Positions 45,486 to 58,984 of a DNA stretch of 64,000 nt are shown in pieces (the first letter of the stretch is position 1; each line of letters opens with the position of its first letter). The notes below the pieces were generated by a model that made no database searches, had not been told where the DNA came from, and saw only the letters and a list, made by a program, of their open reading frames with translations. The stretch comes from Eumeta japonica (Eukaryota > Arthropoda > Insecta > Lepidoptera > Psychidae): positions 62,001 to 126,000 of the forward strand of contig BGZK01001293.1 in the NCBI GenBank assembly GCA_005406025.1, written 5' to 3'. The translations under genes and the position numbers were made by a program.

Positions 45486-48400
45486 ATGGCCCAGAATCAA
45501 GGGGAGGTCCAAGTGGGTACTCCAAATCAACCAGTTAAAGATAAAGACATTTATGCATGTTTACCAGACATGCGAATTAATGGGCCACTAGGACCTGATG
45601 ATCCATGTCCTGGTGGTGAAGAGCTTCGTTGGATTCCAGCGCGAGCTACCGATCGAGATTTAGTTATGTATTTACGAGCTGCTCGTTCTATGGCTGCCTT
45701 TGCTGGTATGTGTGACGGCGGCTCGCCTGATGATGGTTGTGTCGCAGCAAGTCGTGATGATACCACGATTAATGCTCTTGATGTGCTTCACGATTCCGGT
45801 TATGATCCAGGCCGTGCCTTACAGGCACTTGTTAAATGTCCTGTACCTAAAGGTATTGAAAAGAAATGGAGTGAAGAAGAAACTAAACGATTTGTCAAAG
45901 GTATTCGTCAATTTGGTAAAAATTTTTTTAAGATTAAAAAAGATTTATTGCCTCATAAAGATACTGCAGAATTAGTTGAGTTTTATTATTTATGGAAGAA
46001 AACTCCTGGTGCTAGCAGTAACAGACCTCATAGAAGACGACGTCAAGCATCATTAAGAAGAGTTCGGAATACTAGGAATTCCAGAGCTGGTACTCCTAAA
46101 GAGCAAACCCTTGAGGCAACACCAGCTGTTTCAGATTCCAATGGTTCTAGACCTTCCCCAAGTGGTAAAGAGACAGGTGAAACAAGTTCAGTTACTGAAG
46201 ATGAAAATTCTGAGGACGATAGTGATTCTAGAGATGCTGGTGATTTATCAAAGATCGACAGCGGTAGAACTGGAGACAATCCTGAAGATTCTCCAAGTAG
46301 AATGCGTACAAGAAATAAATCTAAAGAACAAATTACACCTAACATTAAAAAGGTTCATGAAGAAAGTGATAATGATACTAAGTCTAAATCTAAAACATCA
46401 AAATCACAGAATACAAATAACACAATAGAAAAAATCCCATCTTCACCCATTAACAAAGACAGTAAGAAGAAATTGCCTAATGGTAAAGTAGATGTATCAA
46501 AAGTCAAAAAACGTCTTCCAGATGATACAAAAGCCGATGGAATTATGGATGGTGATATACAAATGAAGAAGTTAAGGCCTGGAGAACCACCTGATAGCCC
46601 TTCAGGAAGTCTCACTAATGATAGTTTTTCTGCAATAGATGAAACTGAAAGTGCAGAGACAGAAAATGATGTTTGTGATTATAGTACATACAAGACTGAT
46701 ACTGAACCTTTAGATCAAAATAGAACTGAACAGGAACAATTACCTAAACCTATGTTGGATACGCAAATTAAAATGGAAATTAATACTGATGTAATAAAAA
46801 GTGAAAAAGACTCTATCATATCAACATTCAAATTATCAACTGAAAAAGATGAAAGAAGTGTCCTCGACCTTAAATCAGATCCAAACACTGTAAAGGAGCC
46901 AGAGAAAACTGATGTGAGGTCTACACCAATACAGAATATGATGTATTCTAAAACTGAACTAATTATTCCTAAAGTGACACCAATATCAACAGAAACTCTC
47001 GAAAAGATTAAAATAAAGGAAGAAATAGATACTGAAGAACAAACATTGAATTTACAGAAAGATGACTTTGTGAAAGATCCTTTATCACATAATTTTGCAG
47101 GACACTCTGTGAATCAAACAAGTAAACCACTTAATTTAGAAAATACAAACTTTTATGTCAAAGATAACCATATTTTTAATTCAAAATTGAATCACAATAT
47201 TAAAATTGAAGGTGTTCCAAGTGGAATATTTAATCCAGTACATATGTCAAAAGATAACGCCATTGTTAGAAGTGCCAAGGATTTTTCTTCTGGAATGCCT
47301 CAGTTTTATCCACCTAACATTAATTTTGGTAGTGATCCTAACAAACATTTATTGAACCCATTGAAAACTGTGATTAAATTGGAGCCTAGAGATGAAACTA
47401 ATGAGTTAAAAAATCATAACACTGCTGAAATTTTCACAGCAACAATTTCAACTGCTAATAAAGTGGATTCTCCAAATACTTCAAGATTAGATATGTTGCA
47501 ACACATAAGTCCATCTCCAACTAATATGCAAGGACCATCACAATTATCCATTGAACGATCTAGTACAACACATGTTGAACCAGTTTCACCACAAAATTGT
47601 CAAGATAATAAAGAATCAGATCATGAAGAAAATAAGCAACCAACAGATTTAAAAACACAATCAATTTCAAAATTAGATGGACAGAACAATACACTTCGGC
47701 CTCCTGTGTATCCATCTCCAGTCAGACCTGAAACCTTAGGCATTCGTGTAACGGAAGCATCGGGTTCATTACCAAATCAAAATATGCCTCCTCCACTTTC
47801 TCAGACATCTGTGGGTGCTCTTTTGCCACCAGGACCAGGACCTTTGATATCAGTGGGCAGTACCAGTAGTGTTGGACCATATGGTTTTATCACATCACCT
47901 TTATATGGTCACCCAGGAATTGATAAACCAGGACCTATTCCTCCACTAATTCAGCCGGTTCCAGCAACCCATGGGATTCCTGGAAATAACCTAATACCAT
48001 CATCAATTACTCAAAATGATCCTTCAATGCCACAAGATCTTAAAATAAAACAAGAAATCCCAGATAATATGCCAGCCAATTTATCTACGCAGAATGTTAA
48101 TGATCCTTTACAATCACTGAAAGAAGTTAAAGTGCCTGGATATCCTATTGGGAGTGCTATTGCACAACACCTTACTTCTGAAAGAGATAGAGAATCTATG
48201 TCAAGTGTTGAAAATAATAGCCGTCCACCTAGTCAACCAACAAATGAAAGTGGTAGTGTTTCTAGTGCCTTCCTTGGTCCTAGAATAGAGAGCATTAAAA
48301 AAGAACCAGATTTTTTGCATCAGCCTCATATTACACCAGTAAGCGCAAGTCAAGGTAGTGGGTCAGATACCTCCAGCATTATTCCTCCTGTGAAAAGTCC

Positions 48401-50939
48401 ACAAACTCCTACTCCTATTAAAAGTCAACCAAGTAGTCATGGTCCTCCTAACTCAACTATTACAACATCTCCTTTCTCTAGACATTTAACCAGTCCTTCA
48501 CAAGCCAGACAAATATCAGCTTCACCTGTTCAACCAACAACTCCAGTGTCTCACTCTGCCCTTAATCTTATGAATCCTGCTCCATTAACGATACCTGCTA
48601 CAATTCCTGGGCCAGTAATGCATTCTACACAGCAACCGGGACATCCTCCACATCCCTTTGCTACACCACTTCATCATCCACATCACCCTCTTCTTCATCC
48701 ATCATTATTTCAATTGTCGGCTGCTGCAGCACATGCCATGCATCCATATTATCCACATCCACATCCTGGTTACTCTATACCTTATCCATATCCTTATGGA
48801 CCAATACCTCAGCCACATCCAATACCACCAATGCATCCATCATCTAGCACACCTGGAAGACATGAGCCAGGAAAGCCATCTACAATAGAATCAACCACTA
48901 TGTTGACATCTCATCACAGTTCTAGTTCATCGGTAACTACAAGATCATTGAGGGAAGTTTCAGAAAGCACAGAAGATCCACGAAATCCTAATGCTACTAC
49001 AGAACGTCATCAATTACATGAAACTACTATGACACATCATCACTCTACAAGTCATCATAGCGCTGTGCACACTAGCACTGAAAAACAACCTGGCAATGTC
49101 CCTGGTGCCACAAACCATACATTGTCAATTTCTCATTCAACATCTAGTAGTTCATCTCAATCCATTCAACATAAAATAAATACCCAACAGAAGAGTAGTT
49201 CTCATTCGAGTTCACCTCATCATTTATCGGCCAGTGTTTCACAGACTACCAGTACCTCTTCATCTGTCAATGTTACTAATAATCACACACATCACCATTC
49301 TCATCACATTGCCCATCACCCTGAGAGATTATCTCCAGCAGATACTATGTTAATGCGGCATCATCCTAAAATGTTGCCTGGCAATCCAAATCATCTTATG
49401 ATTCAACCTCCTTCTATTGGTCATCCCATGGGACTAGGTCTTCCACCTGGCCCGGGGCCTAGTTCTATAGAAACTTTGAGATTGCATGCACAAGCTGCTG
49501 CCGGGCTACAAACAACCCATCCTAGACCAACATCACCACATCAATTGCCTCATAACCATCCACATATGAGGGTTCCACCACGACCAATACAAGACGAAAA
49601 TCCTGAACTAAAGCTAGAAACACAATCACAACCAGAGGAAGAAGAAATTCCTAGTCCAGCTCATATACCACATGGACCTAGTCCTGAACCGAAAATTGAA
49701 GATACTGAATGTCATAGATCACAGTCTGCTATTTTCTTAAGACATTGGAATAGAGGAGACTACAATTCGTGTACAAGAACAGATTTAATATTCAAACCGG
49801 TGCCAGAATCAAAACTTGCAAGAAAAAGAGAAGAACGATTAAGGAAACAGGCAGAACGAGATAGGGAGGAAAGAGAAAAGATTGCTCACAGAAAAATTGC
49901 CACACCAGACAAACCAGAAACTAAGCCCCCATCTAGAGGTGCTATTGAAACCATAACATCTCCTTATGATCGCTTCCCTCGGCCTCCAGGTTATCCAGAT
50001 ACTCCAGCTTTGCGACAGTTATCAGAGTATGCCAGACCGCATGCTGGCTTTAGCCCGGGCAACTTACCACGTCATTGTATTGATCCTATGTTGCAATATC
50101 AATTGAGTTCTATGTATGGAGCTGCTGGTGCCAGAGAGAGGCTTGAATTAGAACACTTAGAAAGAGAGAAACGTGATCGTGAGATTAGAGAACTTCGCGA
50201 GCGCGAGTTAAACGACAGATTGAAAGAAGAGTTGCTCAAAAATAATGTCGGACCACGCGCTCTTGATCCACACTGGCTTGAAATGCACCGACGATATGGT
50301 ATGCCGCCGCCACCGCAAGGTGCGATTCCTGTCCAATTTGGTCTGTATCCACCTGGGCATGGACCAGCTGCTCTATCTCAATTAGATCGTGAACGCCTTG
50401 AACGCCTGGGTATACCACCTGCTGCGGCACCAGGTGCACCCACTGTGCCTGTAACAGGAGCGCCGCCGCACCCTGCTCACCATCCACATCACCACCCAAG
50501 TGTGGCTGCTGCGCAACTAGAGGCAGCTGAACGTCTTGCACTCGCTGCCGACCCCATGGTACGTTTACAGATGGCCGGTATAAACCCTGAGTATCACGCA
50601 CATACTCACGCTCATACTCACGCTCATTCACATACACACCTGCACCTACATCCTGGACAGCAAGCAGCACAGGCTGCGCAACAGGAAGCACTTGGACTTG
50701 GACTGGGAGCGAGTTCCGCATATCGGCCGCTACCACATCCTGATCTCTTAGGACGACCTTATGCTGAACAATTAGCACATCAAGCAGCTGCACATGAACA
50801 ACTTCAACGCCAACTTCTGTTGGAACGTGAACGTGGTTTTTTGCACCCGGCTCATCATGAAGATTTTCTACGGCAGCAGCGTGAACGCGAACTTAAGGTG
50901 CGCGCCCTCGAGGAGGCAGCTCGCGCATCTCGCCCTTAG
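45486..50939 (+). CDS. Gug: Atrophin (Grunge), transcriptional corepressor, single 1,817-codon frame
   Basis: Atrophin/RERE proteins are nuclear corepressors that recruit histone deacetylases and bind nuclear receptors and other repressors; this role is from the family. An ELM2 domain lies at about residues 1-115 ([20 protein letters not shown], then [19 protein letters not shown]), a SANT domain at about 125-175 ([20 protein letters not shown], then [11 protein letters not shown]), and a basic RPHRRRR motif at 180. A long disordered Ser/Pro/His-rich middle has several psi-K-x-E sites (IKLEP, IKKEP, IKQEI). The conserved Atrophin C terminus starts near 1415 ([20 protein letters not shown]), with Arg-Glu-rich charged helices near 1550 and a His-rich stretch ([13 protein letters not shown]) near 1700. 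No BAH or GATA finger is present, as in the fly form. The start ATG has context AATCATGG. The frame has no intron. Confidence 0.95.
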   Translation: MAQNQGEVQVGTPNQPVKDKDIYACLPDMRINGPLGPDDPCPGGEELRWIPARATDRDLVMYLRAARSMAAFAGMCDGGSPDDGCVAASRDDTTINALDVLHDSGYDPGRALQALVKCPVPKGIEKKWSEEETKRFVKGIRQFGKNFFKIKKDLLPHKDTAELVEFYYLWKKTPGASSNRPHRRRRQASLRRVRNTRNSRAGTPKEQTLEATPAVSDSNGSRPSPSGKETGETSSVTEDENSEDDSDSRDAGDLSKIDSGRTGDNPEDSPSRMRTRNKSKEQITPNIKKVHEESDNDTKSKSKTSKSQNTNNTIEKIPSSPINKDSKKKLPNGKVDVSKVKKRLPDDTKADGIMDGDIQMKKLRPGEPPDSPSGSLTNDSFSAIDETESAETENDVCDYSTYKTDTEPLDQNRTEQEQLPKPMLDTQIKMEINTDVIKSEKDSIISTFKLSTEKDERSVLDLKSDPNTVKEPEKTDVRSTPIQNMMYSKTELIIPKVTPISTETLEKIKIKEEIDTEEQTLNLQKDDFVKDPLSHNFAGHSVNQTSKPLNLENTNFYVKDNHIFNSKLNHNIKIEGVPSGIFNPVHMSKDNAIVRSAKDFSSGMPQFYPPNINFGSDPNKHLLNPLKTVIKLEPRDETNELKNHNTAEIFTATISTANKVDSPNTSRLDMLQHISPSPTNMQGPSQLSIERSSTTHVEPVSPQNCQDNKESDHEENKQPTDLKTQSISKLDGQNNTLRPPVYPSPVRPETLGIRVTEASGSLPNQNMPPPLSQTSVGALLPPGPGPLISVGSTSSVGPYGFITSPLYGHPGIDKPGPIPPLIQPVPATHGIPGNNLIPSSITQNDPSMPQDLKIKQEIPDNMPANLSTQNVNDPLQSLKEVKVPGYPIGSAIAQHLTSERDRESMSSVENNSRPPSQPTNESGSVSSAFLGPRIESIKKEPDFLHQPHITPVSASQGSGSDTSSIIPPVKSPQTPTPIKSQPSSHGPPNSTITTSPFSRHLTSPSQARQISASPVQPTTPVSHSALNLMNPAPLTIPATIPGPVMHSTQQPGHPPHPFATPLHHPHHPLLHPSLFQLSAAAAHAMHPYYPHPHPGYSIPYPYPYGPIPQPHPIPPMHPSSSTPGRHEPGKPSTIESTTMLTSHHSSSSSVTTRSLREVSESTEDPRNPNATTERHQLHETTMTHHHSTSHHSAVHTSTEKQPGNVPGATNHTLSISHSTSSSSSQSIQHKINTQQKSSSHSSSPHHLSASVSQTTSTSSSVNVTNNHTHHHSHHIAHHPERLSPADTMLMRHHPKMLPGNPNHLMIQPPSIGHPMGLGLPPGPGPSSIETLRLHAQAAAGLQTTHPRPTSPHQLPHNHPHMRVPPRPIQDENPELKLETQSQPEEEEIPSPAHIPHGPSPEPKIEDTECHRSQSAIFLRHWNRGDYNSCTRTDLIFKPVPESKLARKREERLRKQAERDREEREKIAHRKIATPDKPETKPPSRGAIETITSPYDRFPRPPGYPDTPALRQLSEYARPHAGFSPGNLPRHCIDPMLQYQLSSMYGAAGARERLELEHLEREKRDREIRELRERELNDRLKEELLKNNVGPRALDPHWLEMHRRYGMPPPPQGAIPVQFGLYPPGHGPAALSQLDRERLERLGIPPAAAPGAPTVPVTGAPPHPAHHPHHHPSVAAAQLEAAERLALAADPMVRLQMAGINPEYHAHTHAHTHAHSHTHLHLHPGQQAAQAAQQEALGLGLGASSAYRPLPHPDLLGRPYAEQLAHQAAAHEQLQRQLLLERERGFLHPAHHEDFLRQQRERELKVRALEEAARASRP

Positions 50940-53900
50940 ATGGCCTTACTTCATTTGTCTACAATACATATATTAGGTGATTAAATCTTGCATCAATATT
51001 TTATTTCTTCACATAAAATAGTGTACAAATATTGATTACATGTACTTGGAGACATTCAATTTTCTAATGTAAAATTGAACGTTTCTGTGTAAGATTAATT
51101 AAGAAATTAAATGTATTTAAGTTTTTACAATATTTTTATAGTTGCATGGTCGTGTAGTACGCTTATTTTCCATGCTCAAATCTTTAAAATTTATTTAATA
51201 ACTGCTAGTCATAACTAAAGGTAATTAAATCTGTAGCATAGTTTTTCTCTGTGGTTATAGATCAACGGTTGACCATGTATGATGTTAACAATACCACTCA
51301 TAAAGGTGCTGGTTGACTCGTAATTAACTTTTTCATTAATGTTTACACTAGAATTGGTTATTCCAAAAACATATTTTGTACATAAATGTCTTCTATTAGT
51401 CTTGCCTCATTTAAATTTATGAATATTAAATAAAGAGTGTAATATTGATCTGACTTTGATCTTGGGACTTTTCATTCAGAAGAAATAATTTGTGGTTTAT
51501 AATAATTATTTATTTAATGCGTCAGCATGACATTATTATGATTTTTAATATTTTGTAATTTTTATTATACATATAGTTTAAGTGGGTGAATTTTCAGAAC
51601 ATTAACATATCAACTGACAACTATTGGTGTATCCTGAGGTCATTTAATTTCATGTAATTATTAAAGATGTAGAGATGTATTTGCCTTGACTAAAGTTGAA
51701 ATTTGCCCAACGCAATCATGTTTGAATGTGAGTTAGTATTGTGTGCAAGAAAATTATATATGTGAATATTGATGGATTTTGATACAAGTTCATAATAATT
51801 TATTTTTTTAAATGTGACAAAATTATTTTTTCATTGTACCATTTTGGCATCACTACTTAATATAAAGCATAATAATTTTTCTACTTAATGTGAAATTTGT
51901 ATGAGATTAATTTATTTGCATATTTTTATGGTATTGTTCATTGTTTGAAAATGTACTAAAAGCATCATTATTTTTTTGGTTTATTAAATATTTAACAAGT
52001 ACAAAATTGTATGTAAATTGGCAGGGTGAAACTATAACTTGAGATAGAACACCCTTAGTATAATTAAAGTTTTGCTGTATATTAACAAATTCATAAATTG
52101 CCCCAACTTAACACGTCAATGATCCCAGTGCACTACACATTATTGTATCATAGAACCCATTGTCACATAGAACTGTTAGAATGTTACGAAGAAGATTTAT
52201 AATAGAATAGAGAGTTATAATATTGCTTTGTTCAAGTTGTCTTTGTAAAAGCCATACTTATGTTTTGATATTTAAAAGAAAAATGAGTATTATTTTTAGA
52301 ACACAGAATTATATCATAAGGTTGCGTGTTGGTTTTTAAACTTCATTTATTTAGACAATAAGGATTAATGGATGTCTTAGTGCTTTTGTGTAAATTTTTT
52401 TGAATAATATATGTGCAAAAATCTGCAAGTGTTTCTAATTATGTATTCCATATTTTTAAAAATTTTCATACATTTTATCTTTAAAAATGTTGGCATAAAG
52501 CATATCACTGATATTTTTATTGAATTCATGCCAACTTTCTAATTTTATAATAAAAGTAGGTAACAGCGGGCATAATATGCTTTTGGGTGGCGTGGGATTC
52601 CAATTTCAATAGTGATATTACACTTTACCTTTAAATTTTGTGATTAGATTGTTATGTGACTACGAGATATTAATTAAGCAGTCTGATGTATTTTTTAGTT
52701 TATGTATGTCACTTTTTGACCGACTTTTTGACTGATTTTAAAAACAAAGGAGGAGGTTCTATTTTTGTTTATATGTATTTTTTCGTTTCAATTGTAACAT
52801 CAATAGGAGACTTGATCTCATAAATGTTAATAACTAGGAGCAATTTAGAGGATTTTTTAAAGGTATCATAGGTACTCTCTTTTCAAAGTAGTTGCTATTA
52901 AGCTGTATATTAGTGTTAAGAAAAAAATTTAGTAGACTGAGTTTCTAGAATGGGATATCTCTGAGTAGGTTCTCAAAAAAACATGTTTTGCTTATCGTTC
53001 TTAACATGTATGCATTTTAAAAATTCCTTACAATGTTTATCTATCCCATTTAATGTTTAAATTATTTACGTATTCTAAAGATTTGAAATGAATTTAATAA
53101 AAAATATTTAACAAAAGCGCAACAAATAGTTTGACAGTCTTATGGGCTAAATTTTGAGAGGCATAGTTAGCCAAGTTCGGAAGCTAGTTTAATGGGGATA
53201 TATTGACAGAACATACTAAATTAAAGTTATTGCAAAATAACCAATTTAATTAATCCAAGAATCAGTTTTTTTGTACTCTTTCTACCGACAACTAATTAAC
53301 TGCTGATCAAATACCACAAAACTTGTTATTTGAAAAAAAAAAGATATTGAGAATCATTCCTTTCACACAATGATAGAAAACATTTACTTGTATTTTTTTT
53401 ATGGAAACACTAGCAAACTATTGTTAATTTTTTTAGATTCATTGAACCACCATTTATATTCAATTAATTAATCATTGTTGTTTTTAAAACTACAGAATCT
53501 TTTGACTCTATAGAAAACCGAATTTCATTATTGAAATACTCAACAAAAGTGCTTATTTTTAGGCTATAATTGGCTTTCAATATTTTTGGTTCTAATTAGC
53601 ATGTTTACCATTACTTTTTTCTCAAATAACTACACTATAAAAGTGCACATTTTGAAGTCACTCTTTAAACCTCTGTTTTTTATTGCGCTTAACCTTCAAC
53701 GAATAATAGGCTAAAATGTAAAATTGTACTGGCAAAATAGATAATTTTGACTGAAAAATGCAATCTATCCAATCTGATACGCAAATGTGAATGATTAAAA
53801 ATAATGCAAAATTTATTTGGTGTATACCAGTGAACTGGAAATTTTGTATTTTAAGTATCAAATGTAATTTATGACTAACTGGCGCGACAATCAAGGACGT

Positions 53901-54374
53901 AGGTGACCCCCTCCTTCGTTGTAACAGTCGATTAATTTTCAAAAAGAAGTATAAAGAAAAAATGGTAATTCAATTCAATTGCAGTTATAGATTGTTAATT
54001 AAAATATTTATGAAAATGATTGTTTTATACAGTTACGTAAGCAAATACAGTGAGTTAAAAGTTATCATCGAATATCTCGATATTTTATGAGTATATTACC
54101 CTCGTAATGTGGTTGTAGAACAATATGATCGCCTCTTTTATTTTCCCACTGCAGGAAATCTAATCTACTCTTTTGGGAAATAACCATGAATTTATAAATA
54201 AAGAAGGCAATGCATTTAACAGTTTGTTTGCATACGTGCGATATAAGTAAATACATTTACAAAACTACAGTCGAAATTTGTCCTATGTTGATTTTTTTTT
54301 TTGCACCAGCAGACTTAAGAACTAAAATCAAAGATGGCTGTTACTAAAATCCATATTCGAATCACATAAAAATC
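50940..54374 (+). other. presumed Atrophin 3' UTR and AT-rich downstream sequence
   Basis: No coding frame is seen on either strand. Several AATAAA words occur, the first clear one at 51429-51434 and another near 52548, so alternative 3' ends are possible. Very AT-rich with few GC-rich patches until about 53.9 kb. Confidence 0.5.
51429..51434 (+). promoter_or_regulatory. candidate Atrophin polyadenylation signal
   Basis: AATAAAGAGTGT lies about 490 bp past the stop codon, with a T-rich stretch downstream. It is the first canonical hexamer in a suitable position. Confidence 0.4.
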
Positions 54375-55096
54375 GACAAGGGCATGTCGGACATGTTCAG
54401 TGTAGGCTTGCGAAGCCATTAACTGCAAAGAAATGCACTACAGATCAAAAATTACATTTTTACACTTTTCCATATTTCCTACACAGAATAGGTATAAGCC
54501 TTTTAGTTGCATATAAATAAAGAAACGGGTAAGTATGTTAACTATTACTCTTGAACTAAACTAAATGGCACCAGCAAAAGAGCGCATCTTCATGGCTCTT
54601 ACGTCCTTTTGTTGAGAAGCGCAGTTTTTCGGCAATAACTCAAACGGTATATTGGATCATCTTCAAAATAATTTTCATTTAAAGTGTTTATTAAGCCTTA
54701 ATTATGTAATTTTTTGGACATACGGTGTACAAAATAATACACAACTTCCGCTGCTTTGGAATGATTATTTCCAAATACATTCAATAATAGAAATCTTAAG
54801 GTATTTTTAAAAGAACTGTAGAAATATGTGCCACACTAATTTTTCTGAAAAATATTATTTTTCAACTTCTGTTATTTGTATGGAGCGCCCCTCTAAAAAT
54901 ATTTATTTTTGTTATTTAACTATCAAACTACGTAGCGGTTTACACGTGTACAAGACACCTACACTCCGAATTTCATCAATATACATCTTTTAGTTTTTGA
55001 ATAAAATGCCTGTGACATACAGACGGACGGGAGGCCGGACGTGACGAAACTATATAAAGGTTTCTTTTATGCCATTTCCGCTTGGAACCCTAAAAA
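54375..55096 (+). repeat. dispersed lepidopteran repeat, copy B
   Basis: This is the most complete copy of the family also at 2073-2792 and 14447-14527. Landmarks are GCATGTCGGACATGTTCAG, AAAGAAATGCACTACAGAT, GGCAATAACTCAAACGG, ACACCTACACTCCGAATTTC, AAAATGCCTGTGACATACAG, ACGGACGGGAGGCCGGACG and the end GGAACCCTAAAAA. Confidence 0.78.
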
Positions 55097-55267
55097 GCAT
55101 TACTTTACTTTACGAAAAGTGGGGAAAGATTTAAATTTGCGTTAGTAAAATATAATAAATGCCCCACATTAGGTGCTATACAAAATTTCACATTCTATCT
55201 TATGCATTTAGGGGTTGAATCTCCAAAAATGTTTTTATTGTTTGCCTACATATCAATGTATATGTGC

Positions 55268-55500
55268 TCGATAATGGCCCAGTGGTTAGTGTCACCTTGT
55301 AACCAGAAGATATAGAGTTCGTTCCTATCCACGGGCGAATTGACCAATGACTTTATTTTAAGTCGAACTGAACCACTCGCTGCAGAGGGCATGCTAAGCC
55401 ATCGGACTGAATCACATCAGGGAGGGCCGTGCCGACTGCCAGGAACTTCGACATCAACCGCATTTGCAGTTATATCCATCCTGCCCTCAATTCGATCAAT
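55268..55500 (+). repeat. possible tRNA-derived SINE
   Basis: ATGGCCCAGTGGTTAGTG resembles an RNA polymerase III A box (TRGCNNAGYNGG), and 36 bases later GAGTTCGTTCC resembles a B box (GGTTCGANNCC). The spacing is that of tRNA-derived SINEs. The downstream part is GC-richer than its surroundings. The B box has mismatches, so it may be inactive or coincidental. Confidence 0.4.
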
Positions 55501-58277
55501 CGATTAAGTATGCGTCTTTATTTACAGTTATATAATATTATACGCATAAGAACTATGTTGGCTGGATGGTTATGAGAGTTGCCTTAAAATAAGAAGATAC
55601 CCCGGTCCTGGTTAGATCCTCATCATCAGCTCCGGCTCTAGCTTTGATCGGAGTGGAGCGACATTGTTTTTCAGGGCCTTCAAGTCAATGTACTAATTTT
55701 CTAGAAATTCTAATTCGGTTTCATGATAACTTAATGATAATTGTTAATTTTTCAAAATAAGTTTTTATTGCAAATATCAACACACATTAAGCTTAAATTA
55801 TATTAAATAACTTTAAGTATCATAACACTGTTCTGTCTTTCCGAAAGCAGCATCGAAATTTAATTTTTTGCTGAAAATTGTGTTTTGCGTTTGGTTTTTA
55901 ACGCCCCTAGTTACATGGCGCCTAGAGCGACCGCTCCACTCGTTCTACCTCTAGGCCGGTGTTGCTCGTCGTGGACAAATAAGACACGCGTTCTGAGCAT
56001 CGGAGAACATAACGAAGCCGCTGTTGGAAGTTGTCATTGCGTCGGTGACCACGGTTGTTGACAGTCTCCAACCCGCACTGAACCAGCGTGGAGGGTCTAA
56101 ACTTCTCAAACTTAAATAAAACGATTATGGAAACGTGTACCTCGGCACTGGGGTGATTAAACCTGACACAACGTACATCAAGGTACAGTACAACGCTCGA
56201 AATTCTGCCGCTGTGAAGATAGTCATGAGAGTGTCGCAATGGCGTAAAATAGGAACGCGAGGGAGAAAGAAGGAAGGGTCAAGGAGCGTTGAATCTGCGC
56301 ATTGCATTATTCGCAGGCAATTCAAAGAATTGGTTCTGTGCGTTGTACTGTAGGCGGTGGTTTTGGCAAGAGAAGCTTAACCAGGGATACGGTTTTATTT
56401 CGGTGATTAGAGAATTCTAGGCACCTCGCAGTATGTGTGTGTTAATGTTCATGGTTAGGTCGGGGCGTAATTGACTAATACAAAAATTCTTACATAAATT
56501 CAAATACATTATGCTACTCTTAGATGTGCACAGTGTCTATAACGTTAATAAATATTCAATTTGTGTTTTATATAGACTTCCAGAAAATAGAAAAATTAAA
56601 TATTTTTTGTTTTACAGACATGATGTACGTACCTAGATTTATAAAAATATATATATATTATCAAATAATTGCATACAAATTATACATTAATTATGTGATA
56701 TTTAAATACAACTTTAATTTCAAGAATGTTATTAATTCTAAAAATATTTTATGTAATTTTTTTTCTAGCCATACAAATCTATGTCTGCGATTTCGCCAAA
56801 ATGAATACATTTAAATGAAATTACTAAGTTTCTTTTCCGTTCATTTTGCACTTTTTACCTGACTGCGCCACGCGAAAGAGGGTAATATGTTTATCTGCCT
56901 ATACATATGTGTATGTATACGTGTGTTCCTGTGTTTCTTTAACTCGTTTCGTCTAGAGACGAATCACGTCGGGCCATTTTATTAATTTTTACGCCAATTG
57001 ATTTGTTTTAATCTTGTGAGTGCCACTAAAGATATGACAGTAAATAAAATTCATTATGGCGACAACCAGACGCTATATTAAGAAAAAAAAATGAAAATTG
57101 ACGAACTATGTTACATGGGGTATAATTGAATAGACTTTTGAGAATCATTTTTAGGTTTCTTTAATCATTGTTCATTTTGAATGACCATTTAATATCTAGA
57201 ACCATTAAAAGTTGATTAGCCACTATTTTAATTCAATTTTTCAAAACTTATGATAAAACTGTTATGAAGTTTTTATATATTTGTAACGAGATGACAATAG
57301 ATGTCATTAATCTGAAAAAGAAGAATTATTACAGTATAATTCTATATAATTCTTAAAATCCAGTGACAAATCCAGAATTTTATTTTGTTGAAAATAATTT
57401 TTAAGAATATTACTCAAACCGTTACTTAATACGGTGAGAGCAAAATAACTTACTATAAAAAAATAAATAATGATAAATAGGTACAATATTATTAATTAAT
57501 TGATAACAGGATATTGATAAAAGAAAATCATGGTTATTACAACGAGATAGGTACGTTGTTAACATGCTAATGGCGAGAAAGCAATTCTAAAATATTGTTA
57601 AAGAAGTACTAAAAAGTAGTAAAAAATATATATCTAATTTAATTCAGGAACTTAAATAACCTGACTTCATAAAATTGAATTGAAAAGTAAGAAAACTAGA
57701 ATCTGATGATTCCGACTGCAAATATTTACCATATTTGAATGGATTAATTTTTTTATATTATATTGTTTCTACCTTTTCAACTAAATTTAACGCTGTCGAG
57801 ATTTAAAATTTTCAATTATTCATTTTATCTTTCATTAGTGTATCAACATTTACATCCCGGCTTTGTCCTCATTCACTTACATTTAAATTAAACATCTCCA
57901 CTTCGACCTCATCTCGAAGGTCATCTGATTTTGATTTCAGCTTCAATTCCGATTTGTCATTCCGATTTATATTTAGGTCCCGTTACCAATCGACATGCAA
58001 CGTTTATAATCCGCTAATATTGTCTTAACATCTCAAGTATTTTTTGCGACATAATTTAATTACTGTTTCATCACATCGAAACGGGAATTAAATTTTAATG
58101 ACGTTGCATATCTTAAGCGTGTTTTTGGAACTTAAAGACAACCTACTCAGTTCAATTTCATCAAAGTTGTTTCTTTAGTTTAGTCATGAAAATGTTTTTA
58201 CAAGGTTTCGGAGTCATGAGACTTGTGAATCATTTTCTTATACATATTTTAATTTACCTTCCTGATAAATATTTAAA
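55501..58277. other. intergenic, no gene seen; GC-richer patch at 55.9-56.45 kb
   Basis: Around 55600 a second weak tRNA-like pair (GGATGGTTATGAGAGTTGCC, then TCCTGGTTAGATCC) occurs. From 55880 to about 56450 the sequence is clearly GC-richer than the background and holds short overlapping ORFs on both strands without domains. The rest is AT-rich. Confidence 0.45.
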
Positions 58278-58287
58278 ATTGTTTGGT

Positions 58288-58770
58288 AAAATCAAATCAA
58301 ATCAAAATCAAATGAAAAACTATCTTTATTTTGTAGGTAATGAAATTACACTTGAAATACGTCATTAATAAATTCGTTTCGACATTACCGCCCATTCCAA
58401 ATGCTGATTCACCTAGAGAAGAATGGGCAAGAAACTCAAGGTTTGCTCTTTTTACTCGTCAATACAAAAGATTTATAATTTAGTCGACATTTAAAAATAA
58501 TATGAAATAACCTGATAGGCGAGTAGCTCAATCTCAGGGGCCTTTTTCATTAAATATTCCAACACGGTATAATAGCCCTTGCCGTATAACTTTCTTTTAA
58601 CGAAACGTTTAAACTCAGCAAATGGCAAATTTTGAATTTCAGTTGGCATCTTATTATAAAAGTGTACACACATCCCATTAAGTAGTTTGGCTATTCAAAA
58701 ATTTCTGGTATTCCTCGTGAATTATGGTGTTAAATTGAGACATACCTACTCTAGGACGATATTTAACAAA
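58288..58770 (-). mobile_element. 5'-truncated LINE 3' end, second copy of the 26-kb family
   Basis: The minus strand has MCVHFYNKMPTEIQNLPFAE, then FKRFVKRKLYGKGYYTVLEY, matching the frame at 26.3 kb. The same 3' UTR phrases follow (GAGTTTCTTGCCCATTC, AGGTGAATCAGCATTTGGAA, CAAAATAAAG) with a terminal TTGATTTTGATTTGATTTG-type tail at 58288-58312. The tail is the clean end that the first copy shows only weakly. Confidence 0.75.
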
Positions 58771-58984
58771 TTCACACTTCTGGTTTAGTAATATATACCT
58801 ATAGTATATAAATATGTAGATTCTGTCTGTACATAGAATATTTTTGTCACATTTTATGATAAATATTCATTTTATAACGTAATTAATTTGTTTATAATTA
58901 AAAAAAAAAATGTCTCTATCTCCTTTTATATTGTAACAAACAGCTTGAGCGATCTTAGTGAAGTATAATACCATTATGATAGAA

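Noticed and set aside
46043..46615. Minus-strand ORFs of 100 and 86 codons
   Set aside because: Shadows of the Atrophin frame, no domain.
50236..50793. 185-codon minus-strand ORF
   Set aside because: It is antisense to the charged and His-rich C terminus of Atrophin; GC-rich codons there leave the opposite frame open.
56524..56814. 96-codon plus-strand ORF rich in Ile, Tyr, Asn and Phe
   Set aside because: Composition simply follows AT-rich DNA; no domain or splice context.
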